A stretch of 64,000 nt of DNA from Flavobacteriales bacterium (lineage in GTDB: Bacteria > Bacteroidota > Bacteroidia > Flavobacteriales_F > PHOS-HE28), in contig JADKJM010000016.1 of NCBI GenBank assembly GCA_016721005.1, positions 248,001 through 312,000 on the forward strand, given 5' to 3'. Made by a program: the position numbers and the translations under genes. The stretch's first letter is position 1. Every line of letters begins with the position of its first letter. This document shows positions 10,386 to 18,636 of the stretch, one piece after another. The notes beneath the pieces are model-generated. The model was not told the origin of the DNA and did no database searches. It saw only the letters and a program-made list of their open reading frames with translations.

Positions 10386-10744
10386 AACGGATCACCACCA
10401 TACTTGCTTTCGCCTCCCTGTTCGCACCGGTCGTGGTGCATGCGCAACGCCCGGTGCTCAACGATGCCGAGGTCGTGCGCGATTCGGTGCAGACCGCGAT
10501 CACACGCGATCGGGCCGAAGGGCTTTGGGCGGAGGTGATCGCCAGCGGCGACCTGAAAGGAAGTGCCGTACTGGACATGGTGATCGACGACAAGGGGCGC
10601 TGCGAAAGCGTGCTCATCCGCGAAAGCGACCTGCCGATCAAATGGAAGAATGCCGTGAAGGACCAATGGTTCGATCGGCGCTTCGCGTTCAAACTCGCCA
10701 AGAACCACAAACAGAAGATCTCGATCACGCTTCAATTCCCATAG
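10382..10744 (+). CDS. Small secreted protein resembling a TonB C-terminal domain
   Basis: 120 residues from the ATG at 10382 inside an ATGA overlap with the preceding propeller gene. Signal peptide MKRITTILAFASLFAPVVVH, cleavage near HAQ. The mature part, with GSAVLDMVIDDKGRCESVLI, then WKNAVKDQWFDRRFAFKLAK and a terminal ISITLQFP, follows the strand-helix-strand layout of TonB C-terminal domains (hydrophobic V-x-D-x-x-G-R strand, helix with paired aromatics, closing strand ending F-P). No TonB-type proline-rich linker is present. The assignment is weak. Its last 35 or so bases have been copied three more times downstream in a 74-bp tandem array. Confidence 0.6.
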   Translation: MKRITTILAFASLFAPVVVHAQRPVLNDAEVVRDSVQTAITRDRAEGLWAEVIASGDLKGSAVLDMVIDDKGRCESVLIRESDLPIKWKNAVKDQWFDRRFAFKLAKNHKQKISITLQFP

Positions 10745-10966
10745 CATGGGTGAGATCCCGGGTCAAGCCCGGAATGACATCCGGACACAAACAGGAGATC
10801 ACGCTTCAATTCCCATAGCGTGGGTGAGATCCCGGGTCAAGCCCGGAATGACATTCGGACACAAACAGAAGATCACGCTTCAATTCCCATAGCATGGGTG
10901 AGATCCCGGGTCAAGCCCGGAATGACATCCGGACACAAACAGAAGATCACGCTTCAATTCCCATAG
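10709..10966. repeat. 74-bp tandem repeat containing a gene tail plus a REP-like palindrome
   Basis: The string ACGCTTCAATTCCCATAG, which encodes the end and stop of the preceding gene, starts at 10727, 10801, 10875 and 10949, an exact period of 74 bp. Between copies lies the palindrome CCCGGGTCAAGCCCGG followed by AATGACA (10757, 10831, 10905). The copies differ by only a few substitutions (for example GAGATC/GAAGATC, CATCC/CATTC), implying recent amplification by slippage or unequal exchange. Confidence 0.92.
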
Positions 10967-11000
10967 CCACCGTACGGGCCGATCATGATCGGCCACAACG

Positions 11001-11026
11001 AGACCCCGGCTCAAGGCCGGGGTGAC
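11001..11026. repeat. REP-like palindrome, variant
   Basis: ACCCCGGCTCAAGGCCGGGG followed by TGAC is a variant of the REP-like element in the adjacent 74-bp array and at 49685, 60255 and 60342. It lies 30 bases upstream of the PQQ-like gene. Confidence 0.6.
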
Positions 11027-11055
11027 GTCCGCAAAACGACAAACCCTCACACCCA

Positions 11056-12711
11056 ATGAAACACGCAGCACTTCTCACCAGCAGCATCCTCGCCTTCAGC
11101 TTTTGCTTGAGCGCGCAGGAGGACATGACCCAGGTCTGGAACACCCGCCTGGAACACAAGATCGAACACACCGGGACGGACCCGAACCCCGGCGAGGACA
11201 AGTTCAGCTATGCGGCCAGCGACAAGGAGATGACCGTGTTCCGCAACAAGGACGGCGGCACGATCTGGACCAAGACCTTCAAGGACATGGCTCCACGGCT
11301 GCGCAAGATCGATGAGCTGATCCCGTTCTGGGAGAGCAACACGGTCTTCCTCTTCGAGCGCAAGGGTGGCGCCGATGTAGTGGCCTGCATCGACCTGCCG
11401 ACCGGCAACGTGTTGTGGACCACGGAGAAGTACAGCAAACTCTCGGAGGACAACGTGATCTACCTGAAGGAGAAGGATGCCTTCTGCATCAGCACCAAGG
11501 ACGGCCTCTTCTACATCATGGCGCGCACGGGCGAGGAGAAGTGGGCGAGCAAGGTCTTTACAGGAAGCGTTGGCAAGTACCACCTCGACGGTGACGACAT
11601 GACCTGCGTGAACTTCGTGGGACCCGGACTCGCCGCCCTCTTCAGTGGCTTCCGCAACCAGATCGCACGCATCGACCTGAACACCGGAACGGTGAAGTGG
11701 GAGAGCAGCTACATCGGTCGTGCGGAGCGCAAAGTGGTCACGCGTGATTTCGTTTACGACCTGAACGTGGAAGGCGGCAAGGTCTTCTTGAACCTGAACG
11801 GTATCCAGGTCTATGACTATACGACCGGTGCGCTGCAATGGAGCGCGGCCTTCGACTACACGCCGGAGGGCGTGGCGAAACCACCGGCACATGCCGTGAA
11901 GTTCGGCGTGTACGGCGCGGTGGCCGATCCCGTGGTGGACGGCAACGATCTCTATGTATTGGACATGCAGGACAAGCGTCACCAATTCGTGAAGAAGTAC
12001 GACCGCATGACGGGCAAATTGATCTGGACGAGTCCGGAGATCAAGGACGCGCGTGCGATCCCGGGCATGTGGGTGGCGGATGGCAAAGTGGTCCTGCAAG
12101 TAGGTGGTACGGTGGAAACACAGTCCTACATCTACTGGCGCGAAACGCAGAGCGACGGCAGCGTGGTGATCCACAAGGAATGGCGCGTGGACTACCCGAA
12201 CATCAAGCCGGTGGGCGTGCAGGCGTTCAACGCGAGCGATGGTGCATTGGCCTGGGACAGCGAACGCTTCCGCAAGGGCATCACGAACTGCTTGCTGGCC
12301 GATGACCGCATGTACGTGTGCAGCGGGAAGTCGCTCTACTGCATCGATCACAAGACCGGCGCCGACATCTATGAGATCGCACTCGGTGACGACGGCATCA
12401 GTTTGGCCAACCGCATCCTGCTGTACAAGGACATGGTGGCGATCATCGGCGACAAGGGCGTAAGTACGCATGCACGCAGCAACGGAGCCCTGATGAAGAG
12501 CAACAAGTATCGCGCGAGCACCATGGAAGCGCAACACGAGGACATGGTGCTGATGAAGACCGAACGGTCGGACATCGCCGCCTTCGATCTGGACGATTGC
12601 TCCTTCAAACAATTCAACGCACGGAACGGCGCGACCACGGAGTTGAGCTACGACGGTATGTACGTGTATGTGTACGAGAAGAAGGAAGTGACGAAGCTGC
12701 GGACGCGGTGA
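11056..12711 (+). CDS. PQQ-binding-like beta-propeller repeat protein
   Basis: 551 residues. Signal peptide MKHAALLTSSILAFSFCLSA, cleavage after SAQ. Repeated blades contain the tryptophan-docking type motif, e.g. DLPTGNVLWTTEKYS, ARTGEEKWASKVF, DLNTGTVKWESSYIG, DYTTGALQWSAAF, DRMTGKLIWTSPE and NASDGALAWDSERF. That is six or more x-x-x-G-x-x-x-W blades, as in PQQ dehydrogenases and BamB. It lacks the catalytic residues and heme domain of a true quinoprotein dehydrogenase as far as I can see, so an enzymatic role is not claimed. Probably periplasmic. A strong hairpin follows the stop. Confidence 0.8.
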   Translation: MKHAALLTSSILAFSFCLSAQEDMTQVWNTRLEHKIEHTGTDPNPGEDKFSYAASDKEMTVFRNKDGGTIWTKTFKDMAPRLRKIDELIPFWESNTVFLFERKGGADVVACIDLPTGNVLWTTEKYSKLSEDNVIYLKEKDAFCISTKDGLFYIMARTGEEKWASKVFTGSVGKYHLDGDDMTCVNFVGPGLAALFSGFRNQIARIDLNTGTVKWESSYIGRAERKVVTRDFVYDLNVEGGKVFLNLNGIQVYDYTTGALQWSAAFDYTPEGVAKPPAHAVKFGVYGAVADPVVDGNDLYVLDMQDKRHQFVKKYDRMTGKLIWTSPEIKDARAIPGMWVADGKVVLQVGGTVETQSYIYWRETQSDGSVVIHKEWRVDYPNIKPVGVQAFNASDGALAWDSERFRKGITNCLLADDRMYVCSGKSLYCIDHKTGADIYEIALGDDGISLANRILLYKDMVAIIGDKGVSTHARSNGALMKSNKYRASTMEAQHEDMVLMKTERSDIAAFDLDDCSFKQFNARNGATTELSYDGMYVYVYEKKEVTKLRTR

Positions 12712-12728
12712 GCGAACGCGGTTGTGAG

Positions 12729-12761
12729 CACGGGCCCCTCGAGCGATCGAGGGGTTCCGTG
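12729..12761 (+). terminator. Hairpin terminator after the PQQ-like gene
   Basis: CACGG...CCCCTCG / CGAGGGG...CCGTG forms a long imperfect stem with an AGCGAT loop and is followed by TTTCC. It begins 18 bases after the stop codon at 12711. Confidence 0.7.
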
Positions 12762-12773
12762 TTTCCAGCCCTC

Positions 12774-12781
12774 TAACTTCG
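12774..12781 (+). promoter_or_regulatory. Putative -7 box TAACTTCG
   Basis: Matches TAnnTTyG, 13 bases before the ATG at 12795 and directly after the preceding terminator, so it could drive the small-protein/MOSC/transporter/GNAT unit. Confidence 0.35.
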
Positions 12782-12794
12782 TCGTCCGCAAAAG

Positions 12795-12965
12795 ATGAAG
12801 TACCCCCTTGCCCTTGGCCCGCTGATCGGGACCGCATTGCTCTTCTTGGCGTGGGATGAAGGCAATGGCGGCGACATGGTCCATTACCTCGTCCCGATCG
12901 GCAGCGTGGGCGATGGACTGCGCGTGGGTGGAACGGACCTGGTGGAACGCGTAGTACTTCGATGA
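12795..12965 (+). CDS. 56-residue protein, first gene of a coupled operon
   Basis: The ATG at 12795 reads MKYPLALGPLIGTALLFLAW, then a short polar tail ending DLVERVVLR. One hydrophobic segment covers residues 4-19. The stop TGA at 12963-12965 overlaps the ATG of the MOSC gene (ATGA), the same arrangement as the two junctions that follow, which supports it being translated. No known family recognised; it may be a small membrane or secreted peptide. Confidence 0.5.
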   Translation: MKYPLALGPLIGTALLFLAWDEGNGGDMVHYLVPIGSVGDGLRVGGTDLVERVVLR

Positions 12966-13795
12966 CGCTTTCGATCGCATCGCTGCATGTGTACCCGATC
13001 AAATCGCTCGGCGGGTTCCCGGTGACCGAAGCACGGATCACCGACCGTGGCTTCGAACACGATCGTCGGTGGATGCTGGTGGATGGCAACGGCCGCTTCA
13101 TCAGCCAGCGCGAAGTCGCCGCGCTCGCGTGCTTGCATTGTTCACCACTGAATGAGGGGTTCCGCGTGACCGATGTGCGCGATGGGGATACGATCGATCT
13201 ACCATGGTCGATCGCTGACGGCGAAGTGCTGCATGCGACCGTGTGGAACGACGGCGTGGAGGTCTTGCTTGCGCCGATGGTGATCTCGGCGTGGTTCGCG
13301 GAGAAACAGGGTATCGCGTGTTCGCTCGTCTTCATGCCCGATGCCACGCACCGCCAGGTGGATGCGCGCTACGCGAATGGCATCACCTCCCTGAGCGATG
13401 GGTATCCGTTCTTGATCCTTTCGCAAGCCTCCCTTGACGACCTGAACAAGCGCGGCGCAACATGGGCACATGGCCACATGGGCATATGGGCCCAAGTACC
13501 CATGGAACGCTTCCGGCCGAGCATCGTGATCGCGGGCGGTATCGCTTTCCAGGAGGACGGTTGGAAGGAGATCGCGATCGGCGATGCACGTTTCGATCTG
13601 GTGAAACCCTGTGGACGCTGTGTGATCACGACCACCGACCAGCGTACCGGTGAACGCGGGAAAGAACCCTTGCGCACATTGGCCACGTACCGCCAACGAA
13701 AGGGAGAAGAGAGTGGAGTGAAACTGGATTTCGGGATGAACGCGATGGCGGTGAGCGGTCGAGTGGTCCGGGTTGGCGATCCTGTCAGCGCATGA
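12962..13795 (+). CDS. MOSC domain protein (MOSC N-terminal beta-barrel plus MOSC)
   Basis: 277 residues. The N-terminal MOSC_N barrel (LHVYPIKSLGGFPVTEARIT ... GFEHDRRWMLVDGNGRFISQ) is followed by the MOSC core with DGYPFLILSQASLDDLN, RFRPSIVIAGG and the cysteine motif PCGRCVITTTDQ at about residues 216-227. The family (YcbX, mARC-like) handles a molybdenum cofactor with a cysteine ligand; the second Cys of PCGRC fits that role. YcbX-type proteins often carry an extra 2Fe-2S domain, which is absent here. It sits between a small gene and a transporter, with ATGA overlaps on both sides. Confidence 0.85.
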   Translation: MTLSIASLHVYPIKSLGGFPVTEARITDRGFEHDRRWMLVDGNGRFISQREVAALACLHCSPLNEGFRVTDVRDGDTIDLPWSIADGEVLHATVWNDGVEVLLAPMVISAWFAEKQGIACSLVFMPDATHRQVDARYANGITSLSDGYPFLILSQASLDDLNKRGATWAHGHMGIWAQVPMERFRPSIVIAGGIAFQEDGWKEIAIGDARFDLVKPCGRCVITTTDQRTGERGKEPLRTLATYRQRKGEESGVKLDFGMNAMAVSGRVVRVGDPVSA

Positions 13796-14580
13796 TCCAT
13801 TCGATCCTCGCCGACAAGGCCACGCGCCTCTACATCTTCCTCGGCGCCTTCTTCGTGGCCAACGCGTTGCTCGCGGAGATGATCGGCGTGAAGCTCTTCC
13901 AACTGGAGACCTCGCTCGGTCTGGACAAAGCCGACTTCTCACTCCTGGGCCAACATCATTTGAGTTTCGTTCTCAGCGTGGGAGTCCTTCCCTGGCCCAT
14001 CGTCTTCATCATGACCGATGTGATCAACGATTACTACGGCGTGCGCGGCGTGCGTTTCCTCACCCTGCTCACCACTGCGCTCATCGCCTTCGGATTCGTG
14101 GTGATGTACTTCGCCATCCACATGCCACCGGACCTCGGCTGGTGGATCGGCAGCAGTGCGGCGCAAGGCGTGCCCGATATGCAGGCTGCATTCGCGAGCA
14201 TCTTCGGGCAGGGCATGAACATCATCCTCGGTTCGCTCACGGCATTCGTCATCGGGCAGTTGGTGGACGCCTTCATCTTCCGCCGCATCAAACGCATCAC
14301 CGGCGACAAACGCATCTGGTTGCGCGCCACCGGCAGCACCGTGGTAAGCCAACTTATCGATAGCGTGGTGGTGACCTACGTGGCGTTCTGGATCTTCAAG
14401 GGCATGCCGTTCCCGCTGGCCACGGCCTTGGTGCTCACCGCGTACAGTTACAAGTTGATCGTGGCGATCCTGGCCACTCCGCTGATCTACCTCGTCCACG
14501 CTGGTGTGGAGCGCTACCTTGGCCCGGCGCGCGCGGCGGCCATGCGTGCAGCAGCACTTACGATGCGCGACGAGCAATGA
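13792..14580 (+). CDS. yhhQ: Queuosine precursor transporter (YhhQ / DUF165 family)
   Basis: 262 residues with about six hydrophobic segments. Family hallmarks are FFVANALLAEMIGVKLFQ near the N-terminus, WPIVFIMTDVINDYYGVRG, the DAFIFRRIKRIT loop, SQLIDSVVVTYVAFW and YSYKLIVAILATPLIYLVH. Members import queuosine precursors (preQ0/preQ1) across the inner membrane for tRNA modification. Start and stop each form ATGA overlaps with the neighbours, placing it in an operon with the MOSC and GNAT genes. Confidence 0.88.
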   Translation: MIHSILADKATRLYIFLGAFFVANALLAEMIGVKLFQLETSLGLDKADFSLLGQHHLSFVLSVGVLPWPIVFIMTDVINDYYGVRGVRFLTLLTTALIAFGFVVMYFAIHMPPDLGWWIGSSAAQGVPDMQAAFASIFGQGMNIILGSLTAFVIGQLVDAFIFRRIKRITGDKRIWLRATGSTVVSQLIDSVVVTYVAFWIFKGMPFPLATALVLTAYSYKLIVAILATPLIYLVHAGVERYLGPARAAAMRAAALTMRDEQ

Positions 14581-15101
14581 GCGATTCGGTCATCATCGAA
14601 CCCATCGAGAAGGATGACTACCAAGGTCTCTTCCGATTGATCGAGGCCGAACGCGAACGCCTTCTCCCCTACTTCCCGGTGACCTGTGCACATTGCAGCG
14701 ATCCGCGCGCAACACGTTCGTACATCAAGGACATGATCGCGCGCGCCAAGCGGAAGGAGTTCTTCTGTTTCGCCATGCGCGACTACGAGGGCGGCGATCC
14801 CATCGGGCTCGTCTTCCTGAAGGAATTCGACTGGACGGTGCCGAAGTGCGAAACGGCGTACTTCATCGGATCGATCTATGAACGGAAGGGACTCACCACC
14901 CTTGGCGTCATGTGGGCGGTGGACTATGCGTTCACCCAACTCAACATGGAGAAGGTGTTCGCACGTGTGGACCCACTGAATGTGGCCAGCTGCAAAGTGC
15001 TCCAGTACTGTGGATTCGAACTGGAGGGAACATTGCGCCGCGATTACAGGACGGCCGATGGGCGCCTATTGGACCTCCAACTCTTCAGTGTGCTGAAGTG
15101 A
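14577..15101 (+). CDS. GNAT family N-acetyltransferase (RimJ/RimL-like)
   Basis: 174 residues, normal for RimJ/RimL-type acetyltransferases. The fold is seen in IGLVFLKEFDWTVPKCETAY, ERKGLTTLGVMWAVDYAFTQ (acetyl-CoA-binding loop region), KVFARVDPLNVASCKVLQYC and GFELEGTLRRDY, the last being the signature of enzymes acetylating protein N-termini or small amines. Substrate unknown. Last gene of the overlapped four-gene unit; the next gene is convergent 7 bp away. Confidence 0.85.
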   Translation: MSDSVIIEPIEKDDYQGLFRLIEAERERLLPYFPVTCAHCSDPRATRSYIKDMIARAKRKEFFCFAMRDYEGGDPIGLVFLKEFDWTVPKCETAYFIGSIYERKGLTTLGVMWAVDYAFTQLNMEKVFARVDPLNVASCKVLQYCGFELEGTLRRDYRTADGRLLDLQLFSVLK

Positions 15102-15102
15102 T

Positions 15103-15119
15103 CGGCACTTACGGTGCCG
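15103..15119. terminator. Short hairpin between convergent genes
   Basis: CGGCACTTACGGTGCCG is a perfect 6-bp stem with a TTACG loop, overlapping the last codons of the minus-strand cytochrome gene and immediately following the GNAT stop. There is no T-run, so it is only a weak terminator candidate. Confidence 0.3.
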
Positions 15120-16092
15120 GGGTCCACTTCTCCGGCTTTCCGGCCACTGCGGGCAACGAAGCGAGGTGGTCGTAGATCGCACCCAGATCCTGCTCGCTCA
15201 TGGTCGCGTACATCAACCACGGCATCACCGTTTGCAGATCGCCCTTGGCCCAATCGACAGGTGGAGGCACGTAGCTGCTGTCCGCGTATTGCTTGAAGCG
15301 AGCGATGAAGGTGGCCTTGTCCCACGCACCGATCCCGTCCGTGGGGTGTGGGGTGATGTTCGCTGAACGTAGTACCGCCCCATTCGGGAAGTTGAATGCG
15401 AAGCCTCCGGCGAACGGCTCACCGATCCTCTTGCCATGCTCCGTGTGGGTGTGGCACTCGATGCATGCTGCGGCATTGGTCATGTACTCCCCATAACCGG
15501 GGTCCGTGGGCTTCGGCAGTGGCGCAGGGTGCGCAGGCTCAGGCACGGTCCGCATGATCAGGTTCACCGGGAAATCGATCACGCTCTCCGGATACGGTGC
15601 GGTCCCGATCGGTTCCAATGAACGCAGGTAGGCAATGATGCTGTACACGTCCTCCGTTGCCAGCTTGTTGTAGTTCGGGTAGGGCATCACCGGGAAGAAG
15701 GGATGGCCATCCTTGCTCACGCCGCTGGTGATCGCGCGATAGAGTTCACCATCCGACCAATTGCTCAGCGCAAAGGGTGTGATGTTCTTCGCATAGAACT
15801 CACCCGGGAACTGCATGGTGCGATCGAATTTGTCCCCACCGGCGCCCATGGTGCCCGGCTTCGCGGGGGCCGCATAGAGGTTCCAGTCGCGTTGGGCATG
15901 GCAATCCATGCACACGCATACGCTGTTCGCCAAGTAACGGCCTCGCTCGACCCGCTCCGGTGTGAGATCCACCTTCATGTCCGCTGGCACATCCACATCC
16001 GGCAAGGCGTTGGAGATGTACGCCACTGCTCCCGCGCCGACAACAACAAGGAGCAACAGGAGAACGCCAAGGATCTTCAGGAGCTTTTTCAT
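15109..16092 (-). CDS. Membrane-anchored diheme cytochrome c
   Basis: 327 residues. The N-terminal anchor (LLKILGVLLLLLVVVGAGAV) is followed by two class I cytochrome c units: the first heme motif CMDCH near residue 58 and the second CIECH near 213, with candidate Met ligands in segments such as FPVMPYPNY and LQTVMPWLM. Typical of diheme cytochromes that relay electrons in the periplasm next to dehydrogenases or oxidases. It is divergent from the NuoE/F-like flavoprotein, 118 bp away, so a functional link is possible but unproven. Confidence 0.85.
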   Translation of the reverse strand: MKKLLKILGVLLLLLVVVGAGAVAYISNALPDVDVPADMKVDLTPERVERGRYLANSVCVCMDCHAQRDWNLYAAPAKPGTMGAGGDKFDRTMQFPGEFYAKNITPFALSNWSDGELYRAITSGVSKDGHPFFPVMPYPNYNKLATEDVYSIIAYLRSLEPIGTAPYPESVIDFPVNLIMRTVPEPAHPAPLPKPTDPGYGEYMTNAAACIECHTHTEHGKRIGEPFAGGFAFNFPNGAVLRSANITPHPTDGIGAWDKATFIARFKQYADSSYVPPPVDWAKGDLQTVMPWLMYATMSEQDLGAIYDHLASLPAVAGKPEKWTPAP

Positions 16093-16210
16093 GGGATCGG
16101 GTTCTGGTTTGGGAGTGAAAAACTAATTCACTCCGGCCAATCATCCAAATCCGGATGGAGCTTTACGGCCATCACAAGTCGAAGGGTCCACGTCGCTACC
16201 TTGGCCGTGC

Positions 16211-17887
16211 ATGAGCAAGAACATCTCCTCCCTCTCGGGCCGCGACGGCAAGGAACTGGATGACTCACTTTGGGAACGCCTACAACGCGCTTCAGAAGCG
16301 ACAGGAACGGTGGACGGTGGAACGCTTACCGCCATCGCGGATGAGTTCCTGGTGGGCGAGGCGATCACCTTCGGCACGAGTTCGTTCTACGACTTTTTGA
16401 AGAAGGAGAACCACGGGAAGAAGGCCTACGTGTGCAGCGGGAGCGCTTGCTTGGTGGCGGGTACGCAGGACAAGGTGCATCATGAATTGTCCAAGCATTT
16501 CAAGGCGGAGGAGATCGGCCATATGTGTTGCTTGGGTCGCTGCCATGAGAACAGCGCATTCAACGTAGGCGGACTGAATTACTCCGGCAATGCGATCGAT
16601 CGGATCGGCGATCTCGCCAAAGGCACCAACCTCAATGGCAACGATGCACATCACGTGGGCACGTCGATGGAGCAACCCATCCTCACTGCTCCGATGCCAA
16701 CGCTGCCGGAGTTCTACGCGTTATGGGAAAAGGTGCTGAAGAGCGATGCGACGGATGTGCTCAACGAGATCACCATCGCCACCATCCGCGGGCGTGGCGG
16801 CGCAGGCTTTCCGATGGGTTTCAAATTGAAGGCCTGTCGCGAAGCGGAGGACAACACAGGGAACGGTACACCGCGCAAGTACATCGTGTGCAACGCGGAC
16901 GAAGGTGACCCCGGCGCCTTCAGTGATCGCTATCTCTTGGAGCAACGGCCGCACATGGTATTGCTCGGGATGATGATCGCCGGGTATTGTGTTGGTGCGG
17001 ACACCGGCGTGCTCTACATCCGCGCCGAGTATCCCGAAGCGGTGGCGATCGTGAAGCAGGCGGTGAAGGATCTGGAGGCGAACGGATGGATCGGCACCGA
17101 CATCAAAGGCAGCGGTTTCAACTACCGCTTCAAGGTGATCAAAGCGGCCGGTGCGTATGTGTGCGGAGAAGAGACCGCACTACTCAACAGCATCGAAGGC
17201 AAGCGCGGCGAAGTGCGCACGCGTCCACCGTACCCCGCGCAACAAGGGCTCTTCAACCGGCCCACCGTGGTGAACAATGTGGAGACGCTGGCGTGCGTGC
17301 CCTGGGTGGTGAAGTACGGCGGTGCGGCATTCGCGAAGCTCGGAAGCGAGAAGAGCAACGGCAGCAAGTTGGTCTGTCTGGACAGTGGCTTCACGCGTCC
17401 CGGACTGTATGAAGTGGAATGCGGCACCTCGCTCGCGAAAGTGATCGACGACCTCGGCCAAGGCTTCGCACGGCCTACGAAAGCACTGCACATCGGCGGA
17501 CCCTTGGGCGGGATCGTGCCGCTGGAGAAGATCAACGCGTTGAACATCGATTTCGAGAGTTTCCAACGCGAAGGTTTTCTGTTGGGCCACGCCAGCGTCC
17601 TCAGCATCCCCACCGACTTCCCGATGGTGAAGTACCTCGAACACCTCTTCGAATTCACCGAGATGGAGAGTTGCGGCAAGTGCTTTCCTTGTCGCATCGG
17701 CAGTGCGCGCGGCAAGGAGTTGCTGGTGGGTGCGCAAGTTGGTCGCAAGATCGATCGGGCGCTCTTCAACGACCTGGTGGAGACCATGGAGATCGGTTCA
17801 CTGTGCGCGCTCGGTGGTGGACTACCGTTGGGCGTGAAGAACGCGATGCAGTACTTCAGGAAGGAGCTGGACGAATACTTCGTCTGA
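16211..17887 (+). CDS. Fused NuoE/NuoF-like NADH-binding flavoprotein (HoxF-type)
   Basis: 558 residues, longer than ordinary NuoF (about 420-450) because of an N-terminal thioredoxin-like 2Fe-2S module: C75-x4-C80 and CCLGRC at 106-111. The NuoF module follows, with the FMN/NADH loop GRGGAGFPMGFK at 194-205, CNADEGDPGAFSDRYLLEQR, the CGEETALLNSIEGKRGE segment, and C-terminal 4Fe-4S ligands in ESCGKCFPC and SLCALGG (about 486-532). This is the layout of HoxF and the beta subunit of NAD-dependent formate dehydrogenases or hydrogenases. It stands alone, with no HoxU, hydrogenase, FDH or Nuo genes nearby, so its redox partner is unknown. A TACCTTGG box (16197-16204) precedes the ATG. Confidence 0.85.
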   Translation: MSKNISSLSGRDGKELDDSLWERLQRASEATGTVDGGTLTAIADEFLVGEAITFGTSSFYDFLKKENHGKKAYVCSGSACLVAGTQDKVHHELSKHFKAEEIGHMCCLGRCHENSAFNVGGLNYSGNAIDRIGDLAKGTNLNGNDAHHVGTSMEQPILTAPMPTLPEFYALWEKVLKSDATDVLNEITIATIRGRGGAGFPMGFKLKACREAEDNTGNGTPRKYIVCNADEGDPGAFSDRYLLEQRPHMVLLGMMIAGYCVGADTGVLYIRAEYPEAVAIVKQAVKDLEANGWIGTDIKGSGFNYRFKVIKAAGAYVCGEETALLNSIEGKRGEVRTRPPYPAQQGLFNRPTVVNNVETLACVPWVVKYGGAAFAKLGSEKSNGSKLVCLDSGFTRPGLYEVECGTSLAKVIDDLGQGFARPTKALHIGGPLGGIVPLEKINALNIDFESFQREGFLLGHASVLSIPTDFPMVKYLEHLFEFTEMESCGKCFPCRIGSARGKELLVGAQVGRKIDRALFNDLVETMEIGSLCALGGGLPLGVKNAMQYFRKELDEYFV

Positions 17888-17893
17888 GCCTCG

Positions 17894-18400
17894 TCACCGG
17901 AACTCGTCCCCCTTCAGCCGCAGCAAGCGGAACGCATACGACACGTTCACGACATGGGTGTTCAAGTCGGGCATGTCGGCGTTGGATAGACGCACGTTGT
18001 AGCCGTAAGTGAGTTTGAATTTGAAGATGCCCATGCCAGCCTCCGGCCGGAATACCCAACTTCCTTCATCGCCATCGGTGTAATAGATCAACTGCGCGCC
18101 CATGGCCGAACCGGCGGTCAGGTAGAATCCCACTTTCGGGCCGATGAGCGTGGTGCGATCAACGCGCACCTCGGTGCCCAAGTAAGCGCCTGCTCCATAA
18201 GGATGACGGTCCGCACCCCACACATTCGCCGACAGGCCCAGGTCCGCGAAGCCGTAACGCCCTTGCACATAGCCTGTGTGCAAGCCGAGCTCCACATGGC
18301 GCGTGGCGCGGTTCACATGAAAGGCGCTGTCGGACAATTGTGCAACTGCGGATCCGCTGCTGATCACGAACCAGAGAAATAGGCCGATCGATCGTGACAT
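17894..18400 (-). CDS. Secreted or outer-membrane protein of unknown function
   Basis: 168 residues with a signal peptide (MSRSIGLFLWFVISSGSAVA, cleavage near AVAQ). The mature part alternates short amphipathic strands (HVELGLHTGYVQGRYGFADL, GPKVGFYLTAGSAMGAQLIY, FKFKLTYGYNVRL) and ends in VSYAFRLLRL, suggesting a small beta-barrel. No named family recognised. It converges on the flavoprotein gene with a 6-bp gap. Confidence 0.7.
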   Translation of the reverse strand: MSRSIGLFLWFVISSGSAVAQLSDSAFHVNRATRHVELGLHTGYVQGRYGFADLGLSANVWGADRHPYGAGAYLGTEVRVDRTTLIGPKVGFYLTAGSAMGAQLIYYTDGDEGSWVFRPEAGMGIFKFKLTYGYNVRLSNADMPDLNTHVVNVSYAFRLLRLKGDEFR

Positions 18401-18438
18401 CCCGACTGCAAAGAACCGGCGGATCCATTCATAGCGGA

Positions 18439-18446
18439 TAACTTCG
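18439..18446 (+). promoter_or_regulatory. Putative -7 box TAACTTCG
   Basis: Matches TAnnTTyG four bases before the ATG at 18451 of the small basic protein gene. Confidence 0.35.
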
Positions 18447-18450
18447 TGTG

Positions 18451-18627
18451 ATGCCTGCGAAGAAGAAACGGATCACCAAGGCCGACCTCGACAAGATCGA
18501 GCGTGCGGTAAAGCGCGAAGCGCAGAAGGCGGCGGGTGCGCTGGATGGTCGATTCCGTCCGCGGGTGATCAAGAGCAAGAAGAAGTACACGCGGAAGAAA
18601 CCGCCGACGGAAGCGGAAGATCTCTAG
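18451..18627 (+). CDS. 58-residue lysine-rich protein
   Basis: The ATG at 18451 reads MPAKKKRITKADLDKIERAV, followed by KREAQKAAGALDGRFRPRVI and a tail rich in KKK, ending TEAEDL. Very basic, with one predicted helix at residues 10-30. It fills the only space between two minus-strand genes, has a TAACTTCG box just upstream and ends 9 bp before the convergent stop. It may bind nucleic acid, but no family is recognised. Confidence 0.6.
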   Translation: MPAKKKRITKADLDKIERAVKREAQKAAGALDGRFRPRVIKSKKKYTRKKPPTEAEDL

Positions 18628-18636
18628 CAACCGCGC

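Noticed and set aside
11047..13347. 766-codon minus-strand frame across the PQQ-like and MOSC genes
   Set aside because: Antisense to two recognisable proteins and crosses their intergenic terminator.
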